Positions 34,470 through 43,690 of a stretch of 64,000 bases of DNA are shown piece after piece. The position numbers were made by a program, and so were the translations under genes. Position 1 is the first letter of the stretch, and each line of letters begins with the position of its first letter. The notes beneath the pieces are model-generated. The model was not told the origin of the DNA and did no database searches. It saw only the letters and a list, made by a program, of their open reading frames with translations. Source of the stretch: Bacteroidales bacterium UBA5219 (GTDB taxonomy: Bacteria; Bacteroidota; Bacteroidia; Bacteroidales; ML635J-15); contig DHVB01000049.1 in the NCBI GenBank assembly GCA_002412425.1, positions 87,133 to 151,132 of the forward strand, written 5' to 3'.

Positions 34470-35317
34470 GCTTTTTCTACAATTAAACTTAGGTCTAAAC
34501 TTTTTACATGATGAGTAAGAGCTCCTGATGAAATATAATCAACACCACATTCTGCATAATCTGTAAGCGTTTCAAAAGTAATTCCACCCGAAGATTCAAT
34601 TTTATATCTACCGTCTATAAGTTCTACTGCAAGTTTTGTGTCTGCAATATTAAAGTTGTCTAACATTATTATGTCAACATTGCCAACTTCTAGCACTTTT
34701 TTAAGCTCATCAATATTTCTTACTTCTATCTCAATTTTTAGGTTTAAATTTTTGTCCTTTAAATATTGATTTGTCTTGTTAATTGCTTTTTCCAAACCTC
34801 CTGCAAAATCAATATGATTATCTTTAAGCATAATCATATCATAAAGACCTATTCTATGATTTTTGCCACCGCCAATTTTAACGGCTTCTTTTTCAATTAA
34901 TCTTAATCCAGGAGTTGTTTTGCGTGTATCTAAAATTTTTGTTTTATAAGGTTTTAATGCTTCTGCATATTTGGCGGTTTCGGTTGCAATTCCGCTCATT
35001 CTTTGCATAAAATTAAGCATTGTTCTCTCAACTTTAAGAATCTCTTGGCGAAAACCAGAAATTTCTAAAACTAGATCTCCCTTTTTTATTTTTTCTCCGT
35101 CATTAATATAAATATCGGTTTTCAAATTTGGAGAAAAATATTGGCAAACTTTTTTAGCAACTTCTACTCCTGCCAAAACGCCATTTGCTTTAGCAATAAG
35201 TTTAGCTTTACCAGTTGCCGAAGCATCAATACAAGCCAAAGAAGAGTGGTCGCCATCGCCAACATCTTCTTTATAGGCTCTTTCTATTAAAGAGTTTAAA
35301 TATGTTTCAGGGATCAT
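34466..35317 (-). CDS. nadC: Nicotinate-nucleotide pyrophosphorylase (carboxylating)
   Basis: NadC converts quinolinate and PRPP to nicotinate mononucleotide, CO2 and PPi in de novo NAD synthesis. The 283-residue product has the family length and motifs: ERTMLNFMQRMSGIAT, ILDTRKTTPGLR, IGGGKNHRIGLYDMIMLKDNHI, IEIEVRN, DIIMLDNF and the C-terminal ESSGGI. It overlaps genes on both sides by ATGA (DUF4783 upstream, yihY downstream), which indicates tight translational coupling. nadA and nadB are not in the window. Confidence 0.97.
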   Translation of the reverse strand: MIPETYLNSLIERAYKEDVGDGDHSSLACIDASATGKAKLIAKANGVLAGVEVAKKVCQYFSPNLKTDIYINDGEKIKKGDLVLEISGFRQEILKVERTMLNFMQRMSGIATETAKYAEALKPYKTKILDTRKTTPGLRLIEKEAVKIGGGKNHRIGLYDMIMLKDNHIDFAGGLEKAINKTNQYLKDKNLNLKIEIEVRNIDELKKVLEVGNVDIIMLDNFNIADTKLAVELIDGRYKIESSGGITFETLTDYAECGVDYISSGALTHHVKSLDLSLIVEKA

Positions 35318-35715
35318 TCTTTTTCTATACGCATTTGATGTACCAAAGGTTTGCCACCACTTTCTTTCACAAGAAAATACACTCTATAAGTTTTTCCATC
35401 TTCGGTTTCAAGATTTCCAATTGCGTATTGAGCTCCAGATTTTCCTCCTTGATGTAAAAGCGTAAAGTTTTTAACTTTATTTTTATCAAAAAAGTTTTTT
35501 AATATTTGTTCTGCCTGCTGTTTACTATAAACATCTTCTTTATCAAGAATTACTAATTCAACAGTAGTGTTAAAATATTTTGTCAATTCTGTTGAATTTC
35601 CAACTTTCATTGCATCAAAGATTTTTGGCGGAATATCAAAAACCGGAAAAGCAAAAACACTTGAGCAAAAAGCCATGACAAAAGATAAAACAACTAATTT
35701 TTTTAAATTTTTCAT
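35314..35715 (-). CDS. DUF4783 family secreted protein
   Basis: A 133-residue protein with a signal peptide (MKNLKKLVVLSFVMAFCSSVFA). The mature part is a small alpha+beta domain (IFDAMKVGNSTELTKYF, AEQILKNFF, FTLLHQGGKSGAQYAIGNL), matching the DUF4783 pattern found in Bacteroidota next to nadC. The fold is probably of the NTF2-like (cystatin-like) type; the function is unknown. It is the first gene of the DUF4783-nadC-yihY unit. No clear promoter box was found in the 130-base gap to the divergent rlmH. Confidence 0.8.
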   Translation of the reverse strand: MKNLKKLVVLSFVMAFCSSVFAFPVFDIPPKIFDAMKVGNSTELTKYFNTTVELVILDKEDVYSKQQAEQILKNFFDKNKVKNFTLLHQGGKSGAQYAIGNLETEDGKTYRVYFLVKESGGKPLVHQMRIEKE

Positions 35716-35845
35716 TATTTATTAAATTAAAAAGTTTTTAAATACTGTAATCTTACTACAAATACCGAACCAAAAAATTTCAAGTCGCAAGATAATAATA
35801 ATTTCATTCTTTTAATATATCTTTATCACAAATTTTTAATTCATT

Positions 35846-36319
35846 ATGAACATTTTATTAATTGCAGTCGGTAAAACAGACCTTAACTCAATTTCACACT
35901 TATGCGACGACTATTTTAAACGCATAAAAAGATATATAAATTTTGAATTTAAAATTATTAAAGACATTAAAACTACTGCCAAAACAAATGAGTCTATACA
36001 GAAAAAACTTGAAGGCGAAAAAATATTATCAGAATTATCAAGTAGCGATTTTGTTGTGCTTTTAGACGAAAAAGCTAAAGAATTTACAAGTCGTGAATTT
36101 GCTTCTTTTCTTGAAAAACAAATGAATATGTCAACAAAAAATCTTATTTTTGTAATTGGTGGCGCCTATGGTTTTTCACAAGAAGTGTATGATAGAGCTA
36201 ATTTAAAATTTTCTTTATCGCAAATGACCTTTTCGCATCAAATAATTAGAATTATATTTGCAGAACAACTTTATAGAGCTTTTACAATAATTAATAACGA
36301 ACCATACCATCATGATTAA
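35846..36319 (+). CDS. rlmH: 23S rRNA (pseudouridine1915-N3)-methyltransferase
   Basis: RlmH is a small SPOUT methyltransferase acting on pseudouridine 1915 of assembled 70S ribosomes. The 157-residue product has the family length and motifs: ILLIAVGKT at the start, LDEKAKEFTSREFA, FVIGGAYGFSQEVYDRA forming the SAM knot, and LSQMTFSHQIIRIIFAEQLYRAFTI with the HxxxR segment, ending in EPYHHD. The following histidine kinase gene overlaps its end by eight bases. Confidence 0.96.
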   Translation: MNILLIAVGKTDLNSISHLCDDYFKRIKRYINFEFKIIKDIKTTAKTNESIQKKLEGEKILSELSSSDFVVLLDEKAKEFTSREFASFLEKQMNMSTKNLIFVIGGAYGFSQEVYDRANLKFSLSQMTFSHQIIRIIFAEQLYRAFTIINNEPYHHD

Positions 36320-39300
36320 AAATAATTTTCCAAATATAAAAATATGGCATCTAATAGTTTCGTTTAGCTTAGTTTTAATAGGTTTGATTAGTCAACAATT
36401 TGTATCAAAATCAAACACTAACACTAAATACACCTTAAATAAAGAAAAAATTGAAACCATTTTAAAAGAAAAAAACATTCTGCTTAAAGGAACTTTAAAA
36501 CAACTAACAGAAAATTACAAAACCGATGCTAAGCAAACACAAGAATGGTTCTATTCTCAAGGGAAAAACATATATAATGAAAAAGAAATTGGATATTTTT
36601 TATATGACAAAAACAATTTAAAATTTTGGACAACAAATGATATTTCTGTTCCCACTTCGACTAATATAAGTTTTTTCGACAACAAACTTCTTAACCTACC
36701 TAATGGTTGGTATTTGTGCCAAACAAGTAGTGCAGACAACTTTTTTATTGTTGGACTAGCAAGAATAAAAAAAGATTATTCCTATGAAAACCATTTGATT
36801 AAAAACAGTTTTGCCAAAGATTTTGATTTAACCCATGACGCTGTAATTAGTAGAGAAGAAATTCAAGGAAGTACAAAAATTGATATTGACGACACAGGAA
36901 GTAGTTTTTATTTGTCTATTAAAACTAACAAAAACATAAATAAAGTTAAGTTTAGCTTTTACAATTTTCTTTGTATTTTCAACATGCTTAACCTAGTAAT
37001 TTTTGTTTTACTTTTCACAATATTTCTTTCAAACAAAATTAAGATAATTTTATTGCTCAATCCTATTTTTTACGCAATACTTATACTTGTCTTACGATAT
37101 ATTTCATTAAAATATAATTATACCGCTAGTTTTAATGATTTTAGACTTTTTAGCCCCGAACTTTTTGCTGAATCGTTCTGGTTGCAATCTTTAGGAGATT
37201 ATATAATAAATGTTATTCTCTTTTTAAGTTTTGCTATTTTAGTATTTTTTAATTATAAAATTGATTTAGATTCTAATTTCCCAAAACCAATTAAAGTAAT
37301 TTTTTCGATTTCACTTGCTAGTATAATGTTTTTAAGTGGTTTGTTTATTTCAACTTTAATGTTTGGTTTAGTTTGGAACTCTTCTATGACTTTTTCATTT
37401 GAAAACATTTTAGCTTTAGATATTTATAGCTTGATTGGCACTTTAATAATCTTTTTGATAATCCTATCTTTTGTTTTAATTTTTATAAAATTATTTAAGG
37501 TTTTTAAAAACGTATTAAATTTTTGGTATCTTGTTATTAGTCTGTTTGTTTTGTGCTCTCTATATTTAATATTTGCAGAAACAACAAAATTGAGCTTTTA
37601 CGATAATTTAGTTTTCGCTTTTCTGTTTTTCCTTGCATGGTCGAGCTTAGCATTTGTAATGTTAAAATCAAAAACCAACTATTTTTTTAGTGTTGGGATA
37701 ATTATAATTTTTGCTTTTTTAATTTCAGAACACTTTTCACGCCTTAGCGACAAAAAAGAAATAGAAACTTTTAAAGTATTAACCTATAACCTTGCTGCAG
37801 AAAGAGATGTTGGTGCCGAATTTTTTATTAAAGAATCTTTTTACGATTTAATGAATGATGAAAAATTAGTTGAACATCTAAAAAATAAAAATTATGACAA
37901 AATTGAAAACGCAGTAAGCTCTGAATTCTTTAACAATAGATATTTTAATAAGTATGAAATTCAAATTACAATGTGCGAAAAAGAAGATAGTCTGTTGATT
38001 GAACCAGACTTAGTTTCGGTAGATTGTTTTGAATTTTTTAGAGAACAAATCAACGAGTATGGAATAATTATTCCTTCAACAAATTTTTATTTCTTAGATA
38101 ACCACAATGGTCGAATATCTTATCTTGGAGAAATTAGATTTCAAGAAAATGATAGCACTGCTATAAATATTTATGTAGAATTAAATTCAAAAATATTTAG
38201 CGAGGGCTTAGGTTATCCCGAAATATTATTAGACGAAAAACTATTGGTTAAAAAAACTGCAAGAAGCTACAATCACGCAAAATACAACAAGTCTAGACTA
38301 ATCACCAGCAAAGGAGACTATAAGTATCCGTTTGCTATTGCTTCTGACACAAACGATACTGCCGAATATAAATTATTAAAAAAAGATTCTTATATTCATT
38401 TTCAATATCGTCCCGACTCAGACAATTTAATTATAATAAGCAAACCTTACTCTCAATATTCAAGACAATTAGTATCGTTTTCATATATTTTCTTATTTCT
38501 TTTTGTTGTCTTCAATTTAATGTGGTTGTTTTCTAAAATGAGAACAGCAAACTTTTGGAAAGGTGTAAGTTTAAAAGTTAAAATTCAATCTTGGTTTATA
38601 ATTATTCTAGTAGTTTCTTTATTGATAACAGGCTCAATAGCTATGAGATTTATTATTGAAGGATATAAAGAAAAACAAAGTGAAGCCATGTTGGATAAAT
38701 TAATTTCTGTTGCTGTTGAGTTAGAACATAGTATTGGACAGAAAAAAGCTATAAATTACGAAGATGTTCATTACCTAAACAACTTATTAATTAAATTGTC
38801 TAATGTTTTTTACATAGACATAAATCTTTACGATTTGAATGGTATTTTGCTTTCTACCTCGCGAGCCGACTTGTTTGACAAAGGTTTAAAAGCTAGATAT
38901 ATTGATGCTAATGCCTATTCGGAGCTATTGATGAAAAATGCTGGAACTGTTATTGTTGACGAAAAAATTGATGAAATAGATTATATGTCGGTTTACATTC
39001 CTTTTAGAAACTACAACAACGAAATAATAGCTTATTTAAATCTTCCATATTTTGCTCGCCAGAACGAGTTTGCTGAAGAAATTTCTAATTTTGTTTTAGC
39101 ATTCTCGAATATATTCTTGTTTTTAATTTTAATATCTGTAATTGTTGGAGTGTTTATTTCGCGACAATTAACTCGTCCGCTTGCTTTGGTGCAAGAAAAA
39201 ATTAGACAAATGGATATTAATAAAAAAGCAGAAAAAATTGTTTATACTAAAAATGACGAATTAGGTGGATTAATACGTGAATACAATAAAAAAGTTGATG

Positions 39301-40022
39301 AATTAACAGAATCAGCCAACAAACTTGCTCAGTCTGAAAGAGAAATGGCATGGCGTGAAATGGCAAAACAAATCGCTCACGAAATTAAAAACCCGCTTAC
39401 ACCAATGAAGCTAAGCGTACAATACTTAGAGCGTGCTTATGATTTAAAAGATGAAAATTGGGAACAAACATATAAAAAAGTGTCTAAAACTCTTATCGAA
39501 CAAATAGATATTTTATCTGCAATTGCATCAGAGTTTTCAAATTTTGCAAAAATGCCTGCTTCTAAAAAAGAAGTTATTGATATTGTTGAAGTTATTAAAA
39601 ACTCAATTCAACTATTTGAAAACACTGAAGATATAGATTTTGAATTTAAAGAAAATCTAAAATCTAAAGGTTTTGTTTATGCAGATAAAGAGCAGATGCT
39701 TAGAGTTTTTACCAATTTAATTAAAAATGGTATTCAAGCAATTCCAAAAGAAAGAATGGGTTTGATAAAAATAGAAATTTCAAGCTCAGATAAAAATTAC
39801 ATTATTAAAGTTATTGACAACGGAACAGGAATTTCGGAACAAATGATTCCTAAAATTTTCCAACCTAATTTCACAACAAAATCTGGAGGAATGGGATTAG
39901 GGCTAAGCATGGTAAAAAGTTTGCTAACAAGCAATAATGCAACCATTTATTTCGAAACAGAAGAAAATATTGGAACAATATTCATCATAGAAATTCCAAT
40001 GTATAACGAAAACAACTTTTAA
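36312..40022 (+). CDS. Large multi-pass sensor histidine kinase (NtrY-like)
   Basis: A 1236-residue inner-membrane kinase. One N-terminal transmembrane helix is followed by a periplasmic part to about 215, a multi-helix membrane block (about 220-480), a second extracytoplasmic part (about 490-715), two more helices (about 720-740 and 763-785), a sensor region (790-930), a last helix (935-955) and a HAMP segment after ISRQLTRPL. The kinase core shows the H box AHEIKNPLTPMKLS with phosphoacceptor His1023, the N box NLIKNGIQAIP, and G boxes DNGTGIS and GMGLGLSMVKSLL. The wording of the H box and the HAMP placement resemble NtrY. No response regulator gene is nearby, so its partner is encoded elsewhere. 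It overlaps rlmH by eight bases. Confidence 0.9.
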   Translation: MIKNNFPNIKIWHLIVSFSLVLIGLISQQFVSKSNTNTKYTLNKEKIETILKEKNILLKGTLKQLTENYKTDAKQTQEWFYSQGKNIYNEKEIGYFLYDKNNLKFWTTNDISVPTSTNISFFDNKLLNLPNGWYLCQTSSADNFFIVGLARIKKDYSYENHLIKNSFAKDFDLTHDAVISREEIQGSTKIDIDDTGSSFYLSIKTNKNINKVKFSFYNFLCIFNMLNLVIFVLLFTIFLSNKIKIILLLNPIFYAILILVLRYISLKYNYTASFNDFRLFSPELFAESFWLQSLGDYIINVILFLSFAILVFFNYKIDLDSNFPKPIKVIFSISLASIMFLSGLFISTLMFGLVWNSSMTFSFENILALDIYSLIGTLIIFLIILSFVLIFIKLFKVFKNVLNFWYLVISLFVLCSLYLIFAETTKLSFYDNLVFAFLFFLAWSSLAFVMLKSKTNYFFSVGIIIIFAFLISEHFSRLSDKKEIETFKVLTYNLAAERDVGAEFFIKESFYDLMNDEKLVEHLKNKNYDKIENAVSSEFFNNRYFNKYEIQITMCEKEDSLLIEPDLVSVDCFEFFREQINEYGIIIPSTNFYFLDNHNGRISYLGEIRFQENDSTAINIYVELNSKIFSEGLGYPEILLDEKLLVKKTARSYNHAKYNKSRLITSKGDYKYPFAIASDTNDTAEYKLLKKDSYIHFQYRPDSDNLIIISKPYSQYSRQLVSFSYIFLFLFVVFNLMWLFSKMRTANFWKGVSLKVKIQSWFIIILVVSLLITGSIAMRFIIEGYKEKQSEAMLDKLISVAVELEHSIGQKKAINYEDVHYLNNLLIKLSNVFYIDINLYDLNGILLSTSRADLFDKGLKARYIDANAYSELLMKNAGTVIVDEKIDEIDYMSVYIPFRNYNNEIIAYLNLPYFARQNEFAEEISNFVLAFSNIFLFLILISVIVGVFISRQLTRPLALVQEKIRQMDINKKAEKIVYTKNDELGGLIREYNKKVDELTESANKLAQSEREMAWREMAKQIAHEIKNPLTPMKLSVQYLERAYDLKDENWEQTYKKVSKTLIEQIDILSAIASEFSNFAKMPASKKEVIDIVEVIKNSIQLFENTEDIDFEFKENLKSKGFVYADKEQMLRVFTNLIKNGIQAIPKERMGLIKIEISSSDKNYIIKVIDNGTGISEQMIPKIFQPNFTTKSGGMGLGLSMVKSLLTSNNATIYFETEENIGTIFIIEIPMYNENNF

Positions 40023-40045
40023 AATGCGTATATTTTTTAAAATAA

Positions 40046-40077
40046 ATTGTATTTTCTCGCTTTAAAGTCTAATTTTG
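40046..40077 (+). promoter_or_regulatory. Bacteroidota promoter (-33 TTG and -7 TAATTTTG) for yicC-gmk
   Basis: TTG at 40047-40049 and TAATTTTG at 40070-40077 are separated by 20 bases, the spacing expected for Bacteroidota promoters. The ATG at 40101 follows 23 bases later. This excludes the upstream in-frame start at 40047. Confidence 0.6.
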
Positions 40078-40100
40078 TAAGCAATAAAATAATAATAGTT

Positions 40101-40976
40101 ATGCTAATTTCGATGACAGGCTTTGGTAGAGCTTCTACCGAATATGATGGTAAAAAAATTATCATAGACATTAAAACTCTTAACTCTAAAAACATTGATA
40201 TAACTACACGTATTCCAAATGCTTATAGAGAAAAAGAAATTGAAGTAAGAAAATTATTGTCTAACGAACTTCAAAGAGGTAAAATAGAATTTTCTATATT
40301 TGTTGAAGCAAACGGAGGAGAGACTAATGCAAAGCTTAACGACAAAATAATTTTAGATTATTACAATCAATTAAAAAATTTGTGCCAGTCTAACAATATT
40401 CCTTTTTCAAATGATGTGTTATCGTCTATTATTAGAATGCCTGATGTAGTTGCAACAACTATAGAAGAATTAAACGAAGAAGAATGGGAGCATATTTTAA
40501 AATTTATAAACCAAGCTATTGAAGATTGTAAAAATTTTAGAAAACATGAAGGCTCTATTTTGACACAAGATATAATTACTAATTTGAACTCTATTACTAA
40601 TCTTTTAAATCAAGTTCCGCAATACGAAGAAGAAAGAATAGATATTATAAAAGACAGGCTAAGCATAAGTTTGAACGAAATTGTTGACACTGCAAATATT
40701 GATGCTAACAGATATGAGCAAGAGATAATTTTTTATTTAGAAAAACTCGATATTAACGAAGAAAAAGTAAGATTAAAAAAGCACTGCGATTATTTTTTAG
40801 AAACTTTAAATACTGAAATATATTCTGGTAAAAAATTAGGGTTTATAGCTCAAGAAATGGGAAGGGAAATAAATACTTTAGGTTCAAAAGCCAACCATGT
40901 TGAGATTCAAAAGTTAGTAATTATGATGAAAGATGAGTTAGAAAAAATTAAAGAACAAGTTTTAAATATTTTATAA
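40101..40976 (+). CDS. yicC: YicC/YloC family endoribonuclease
   Basis: The ATG at 40101 gives the family-typical beginning MLISMTGFGRAS and 291 residues; 18 residues further upstream are in frame but precede the promoter. Conserved parts are IDIKTLNSKNIDITTR, RGKIEFSIFVE, and the C-terminal signature with CDYFLETLN, KKLGFIAQEMGREINTLGSKA. YicC-like proteins are endoribonucleases in E. coli and relatives; the substrate here is not known. It precedes gmk by two bases, a gene pair that is common in bacteria. Confidence 0.92.
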   Translation: MLISMTGFGRASTEYDGKKIIIDIKTLNSKNIDITTRIPNAYREKEIEVRKLLSNELQRGKIEFSIFVEANGGETNAKLNDKIILDYYNQLKNLCQSNNIPFSNDVLSSIIRMPDVVATTIEELNEEEWEHILKFINQAIEDCKNFRKHEGSILTQDIITNLNSITNLLNQVPQYEEERIDIIKDRLSISLNEIVDTANIDANRYEQEIIFYLEKLDINEEKVRLKKHCDYFLETLNTEIYSGKKLGFIAQEMGREINTLGSKANHVEIQKLVIMMKDELEKIKEQVLNIL

Positions 40977-40978
40977 AT

Positions 40979-41557
40979 ATGAAACCAAAAGTTTTAATAT
41001 TTTCGGCACCTAGTGGTTCAGGAAAGACAACAATAGTAAATCATTTGCTTTCTAATCCAAAATTTAATCTTAGTTTTTCTATTTCTGCCTGCACTCGCAA
41101 ACCCAGAGGCGTTGAAGAACATGGCAAACATTATTATTTTTTATCAGCAGAAGAATTTAAGCAAAAAATAGCAAATGATGAGTTTTTAGAATGGGAAGAA
41201 GTTTATGCAAATACTTTTTACGGCAGTTTAAAATCAGAAGTTGACAGGCTTACAAAACTAGGAAAAGTTGTTGTCTTTGATGTTGATGTAAAAGGTGGAA
41301 TAAATATTAAAAATTTTTATGGAGAAAATGCCTTGTCGGTTTTTATTATGCCACCAAGCATTGAGGAATTAGAACAAAGACTGATAAAACGTTCTACCGA
41401 CCAACCCGAAGTTATTAAAACAAGAATTGAAAAAGCAAAATACGAAATGAGCTTTGCAAAAGAATTTGATATAATCCTAACTAACAACGAATTACAAACA
41501 GCTCTTATAGAAGCAGAAAAAATTGTTGAGAAATTTTTGCAGGGTAAAAGTTTGTAA
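40979..41557 (+). CDS. gmk: Guanylate kinase
   Basis: Gmk phosphorylates GMP to GDP. The 192-residue product has the P-loop SAPSGSGKTT, the GMP-binding segment ISACTRKPRGVEEHGKHYYFLS, the EWEEVYANTFYG motif, VVFDVDVKGG, and the LID region RLIKRSTDQPEVIKTR. It follows yicC by two bases. Its last codons (GKSL and the TAA) lie within the left arm of a long inverted repeat, so the stop has been supplied by the repeat element. Confidence 0.97.
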   Translation: MKPKVLIFSAPSGSGKTTIVNHLLSNPKFNLSFSISACTRKPRGVEEHGKHYYFLSAEEFKQKIANDEFLEWEEVYANTFYGSLKSEVDRLTKLGKVVVFDVDVKGGINIKNFYGENALSVFIMPPSIEELEQRLIKRSTDQPEVIKTRIEKAKYEMSFAKEFDIILTNNELQTALIEAEKIVEKFLQGKSL

Positions 41558-41682
41558 AGTTGAATTAGTTACCATTCGCTCGATTTTCCCCACACAATCC
41601 TATTTCAGATTTTCCTGCACAACCCGCTCGCTCGGTTCAACTTTACGAACTTTATGAACTTTAAAAACTTTACAAACTTTTA
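41545..41682. terminator. Long-range inverted repeat between convergent gmk and a T9SS gene
   Basis: TAAAAGTTTGTAAAGTT (41545-41561) is perfectly complementary to 41666-41682. The left arm overlaps the gmk stop codon. The position between convergent genes suits a bidirectional transcription stop, though the 104-base loop makes it unlike a standard terminator. Confidence 0.5.
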
Positions 41683-41686
41683 ACTG
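41634..41686. repeat. Tandem GAACTTTA-type repeat array, copy 1
   Basis: Five imperfect units of about 10 bases (core AACTTTA) stand in a row and end in TTTTAACTG, directly downstream of the T9SS gene 41690-43690. A shorter, clearly homologous array lies at 54831-54874, again directly downstream of a minus-strand T9SS gene. Confidence 0.75.
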
Positions 41687-41689
41687 TTT

Positions 41690-43690
41690 CTATTCATACA
41701 CCAACTTCTCAACTTTTACCAATTCTCCATCTACAAATAGATTGCAGATATAAACTCCTGGTTTCCAGCCTTTTGTTGGTATTGTGGTGGTTTCGTTAGT
41801 AATTGGAATTATAGATTGTAGATGACCATTTAGCCCGGCTATTTTAATTTCGGCATTTTGGTAATTTGGCAGTGTTAGTTTTACATAAAAATCGTTGTTA
41901 CTGGGGTTGGGGAAGATTTGGAGTTTGTAGTCAATATTAAACAAATCTGCTTTAGTTGTGTTTTCGGTTGTAAATGACCATGTGTCTGACCATTCAGATT
42001 CGTCTATTGCACTTGTGACTTTTACTTTCCAATAATAAGTTGTGTTTGGAAGTAAATTGTTTAAATACATAATATTTCCATAAAAAATTTGCAAGTATTC
42101 TTCGTATTCGTTGAAATCAGGTGTAGTGCTAATCCATATGGTGTAGCTGTTGATATGTTGAATGTTTTGCCAGTACAACTTTGTATTATTTATTGCAACT
42201 TGTGTTGCTTGGTTGCTTGGCTCTATAAGTTGTGGTTTTACTAAAGTTTCAAATGAAAATACAGAACTCCAAATTGAGGTATCATTTTCATTTATGTATC
42301 TTGTTCTCCAATAATATTTTGTATTGAATTTCAACAAGTCGGTTTGAACCATGTTTGCATAATTACTGTGTTCTAAAGTTTCTGTTTGTTCTGGCAAAAA
42401 CTCAGGGTTTTGTGATAGTTGATATTGGTATTTTGTAATGCCAGATAGAAATTCCGCTTTTAAGTTTATTTTTAAGTTTTGATTTGCAGATAAATCTTCT
42501 GGGCTAATCAGTGCTGGGGCGGTAACTGTAGTGAAACTTCTTACAGGTGTATAATTAGAAGTATCCAAAGAGTGATATGCTCTTACTCGCCAGTAATAAG
42601 TTGTGCCAAATAATAAGTTTTGTAAATTTACTGCTGAATTTGGTGTTTCATACTGCATATACAAATTAGAAGAAAAATCTGGGACAGTATCAAGTTCAAA
42701 AATATAGCCAATTATATTACCAATTGACAAAACACTAATACTTGCATTAGTACTAATATTTGTTGCTTGGTTTAGAGGTAAAATTTGGTGAACACCGCAC
42801 ATACTAAACGTAAACACAGATGACCAATCTGATGTGTCAATAGAGTTTATAGCTCTTGCACGCCAGTAATGTTGTTTTTCAAAGTAAAAGTCTCCAACTG
42901 AAACTATATCAGAATTATCAGTTTCTGCAATTTCAAATTCTCTTGGATTTGTAAAAGCTAAAGTTGTATCTAGTTCAAAAACATAACGCAAAGGTTGATC
43001 ATATCTTTCTATTTTTAAGTTGCTAATTGAATTTGTAAAATTAAAATTATTTGGAGAAACTAGTGTTGGCGAACAAGGGATATTTATGTAATTCCATTGA
43101 TGATAAGACCAACTGGGAGCAGTGTCAAGCTCTGTAATACATTTTGCTCTGACATAATTATTTGAACAAAAATAAAAAGGAGCATTAATTACTATATAAT
43201 TTTCCTCATAAGTGGTATCTCTAAGCAATAATGGAGAATCAAAAGTCGCAATAGTATCAATTTCCCACCATCGTTCTATACTACACATTATTGTATTTTC
43301 AGTTGCTATTAAGTTGCCAATAGGATTAATTGTTACAACAACATATCCTCGTGGTACTGTAATTCGCGATATCGTATTGCTCCAGTCAGATGTGTCAGTA
43401 TTATTAATAGCTCGTGCTTTTAAAAAGTATTCTGTTTCAAACTTCAATAATGGTAAAATATAAGGTAGAGTTTCAGAATAATCAACATATACATCTACTA
43501 AAAAAGAAGCATCTGTTGAAATTTGTATTTCATATTTATTTGCCCCATTAACTGCACCAAAAGAAAGAGATGGATTACATGGATTTGATGAAAACGTATT
43601 AATTAAATTCGGTGCATCTAGTTGAGCATTTGCAATATTATTAAATAATATAATAATAAATAAAATATATAAATTTTTCTTTAACATCAT
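41690..43690 (-). CDS. Secreted fibronectin III-like repeat protein with T9SS sorting domain
   Basis: A 666-residue product with a signal peptide (LYILFIIILFNNIANAQ). The body consists of about six repeats of roughly 90 residues with the recurring core TTYYWRVRA or TKYYWRTRY followed by DTSxWS and a sheet-ending FTF, which are fibronectin type III-like domains. A T9SS type A sorting domain closes the protein (IFPNPSNNDFYVKL, GWKPGVYICNLF). It is the last gene of the long T9SS cargo run and overlaps the previous gene by four bases (ATGA). It could be an adhesin or scaffold; no enzyme domain is visible. Confidence 0.85.
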   Translation of the reverse strand: MMLKKNLYILFIIILFNNIANAQLDAPNLINTFSSNPCNPSLSFGAVNGANKYEIQISTDASFLVDVYVDYSETLPYILPLLKFETEYFLKARAINNTDTSDWSNTISRITVPRGYVVVTINPIGNLIATENTIMCSIERWWEIDTIATFDSPLLLRDTTYEENYIVINAPFYFCSNNYVRAKCITELDTAPSWSYHQWNYINIPCSPTLVSPNNFNFTNSISNLKIERYDQPLRYVFELDTTLAFTNPREFEIAETDNSDIVSVGDFYFEKQHYWRARAINSIDTSDWSSVFTFSMCGVHQILPLNQATNISTNASISVLSIGNIIGYIFELDTVPDFSSNLYMQYETPNSAVNLQNLLFGTTYYWRVRAYHSLDTSNYTPVRSFTTVTAPALISPEDLSANQNLKINLKAEFLSGITKYQYQLSQNPEFLPEQTETLEHSNYANMVQTDLLKFNTKYYWRTRYINENDTSIWSSVFSFETLVKPQLIEPSNQATQVAINNTKLYWQNIQHINSYTIWISTTPDFNEYEEYLQIFYGNIMYLNNLLPNTTYYWKVKVTSAIDESEWSDTWSFTTENTTKADLFNIDYKLQIFPNPSNNDFYVKLTLPNYQNAEIKIAGLNGHLQSIIPITNETTTIPTKGWKPGVYICNLFVDGELVKVEKLVYE

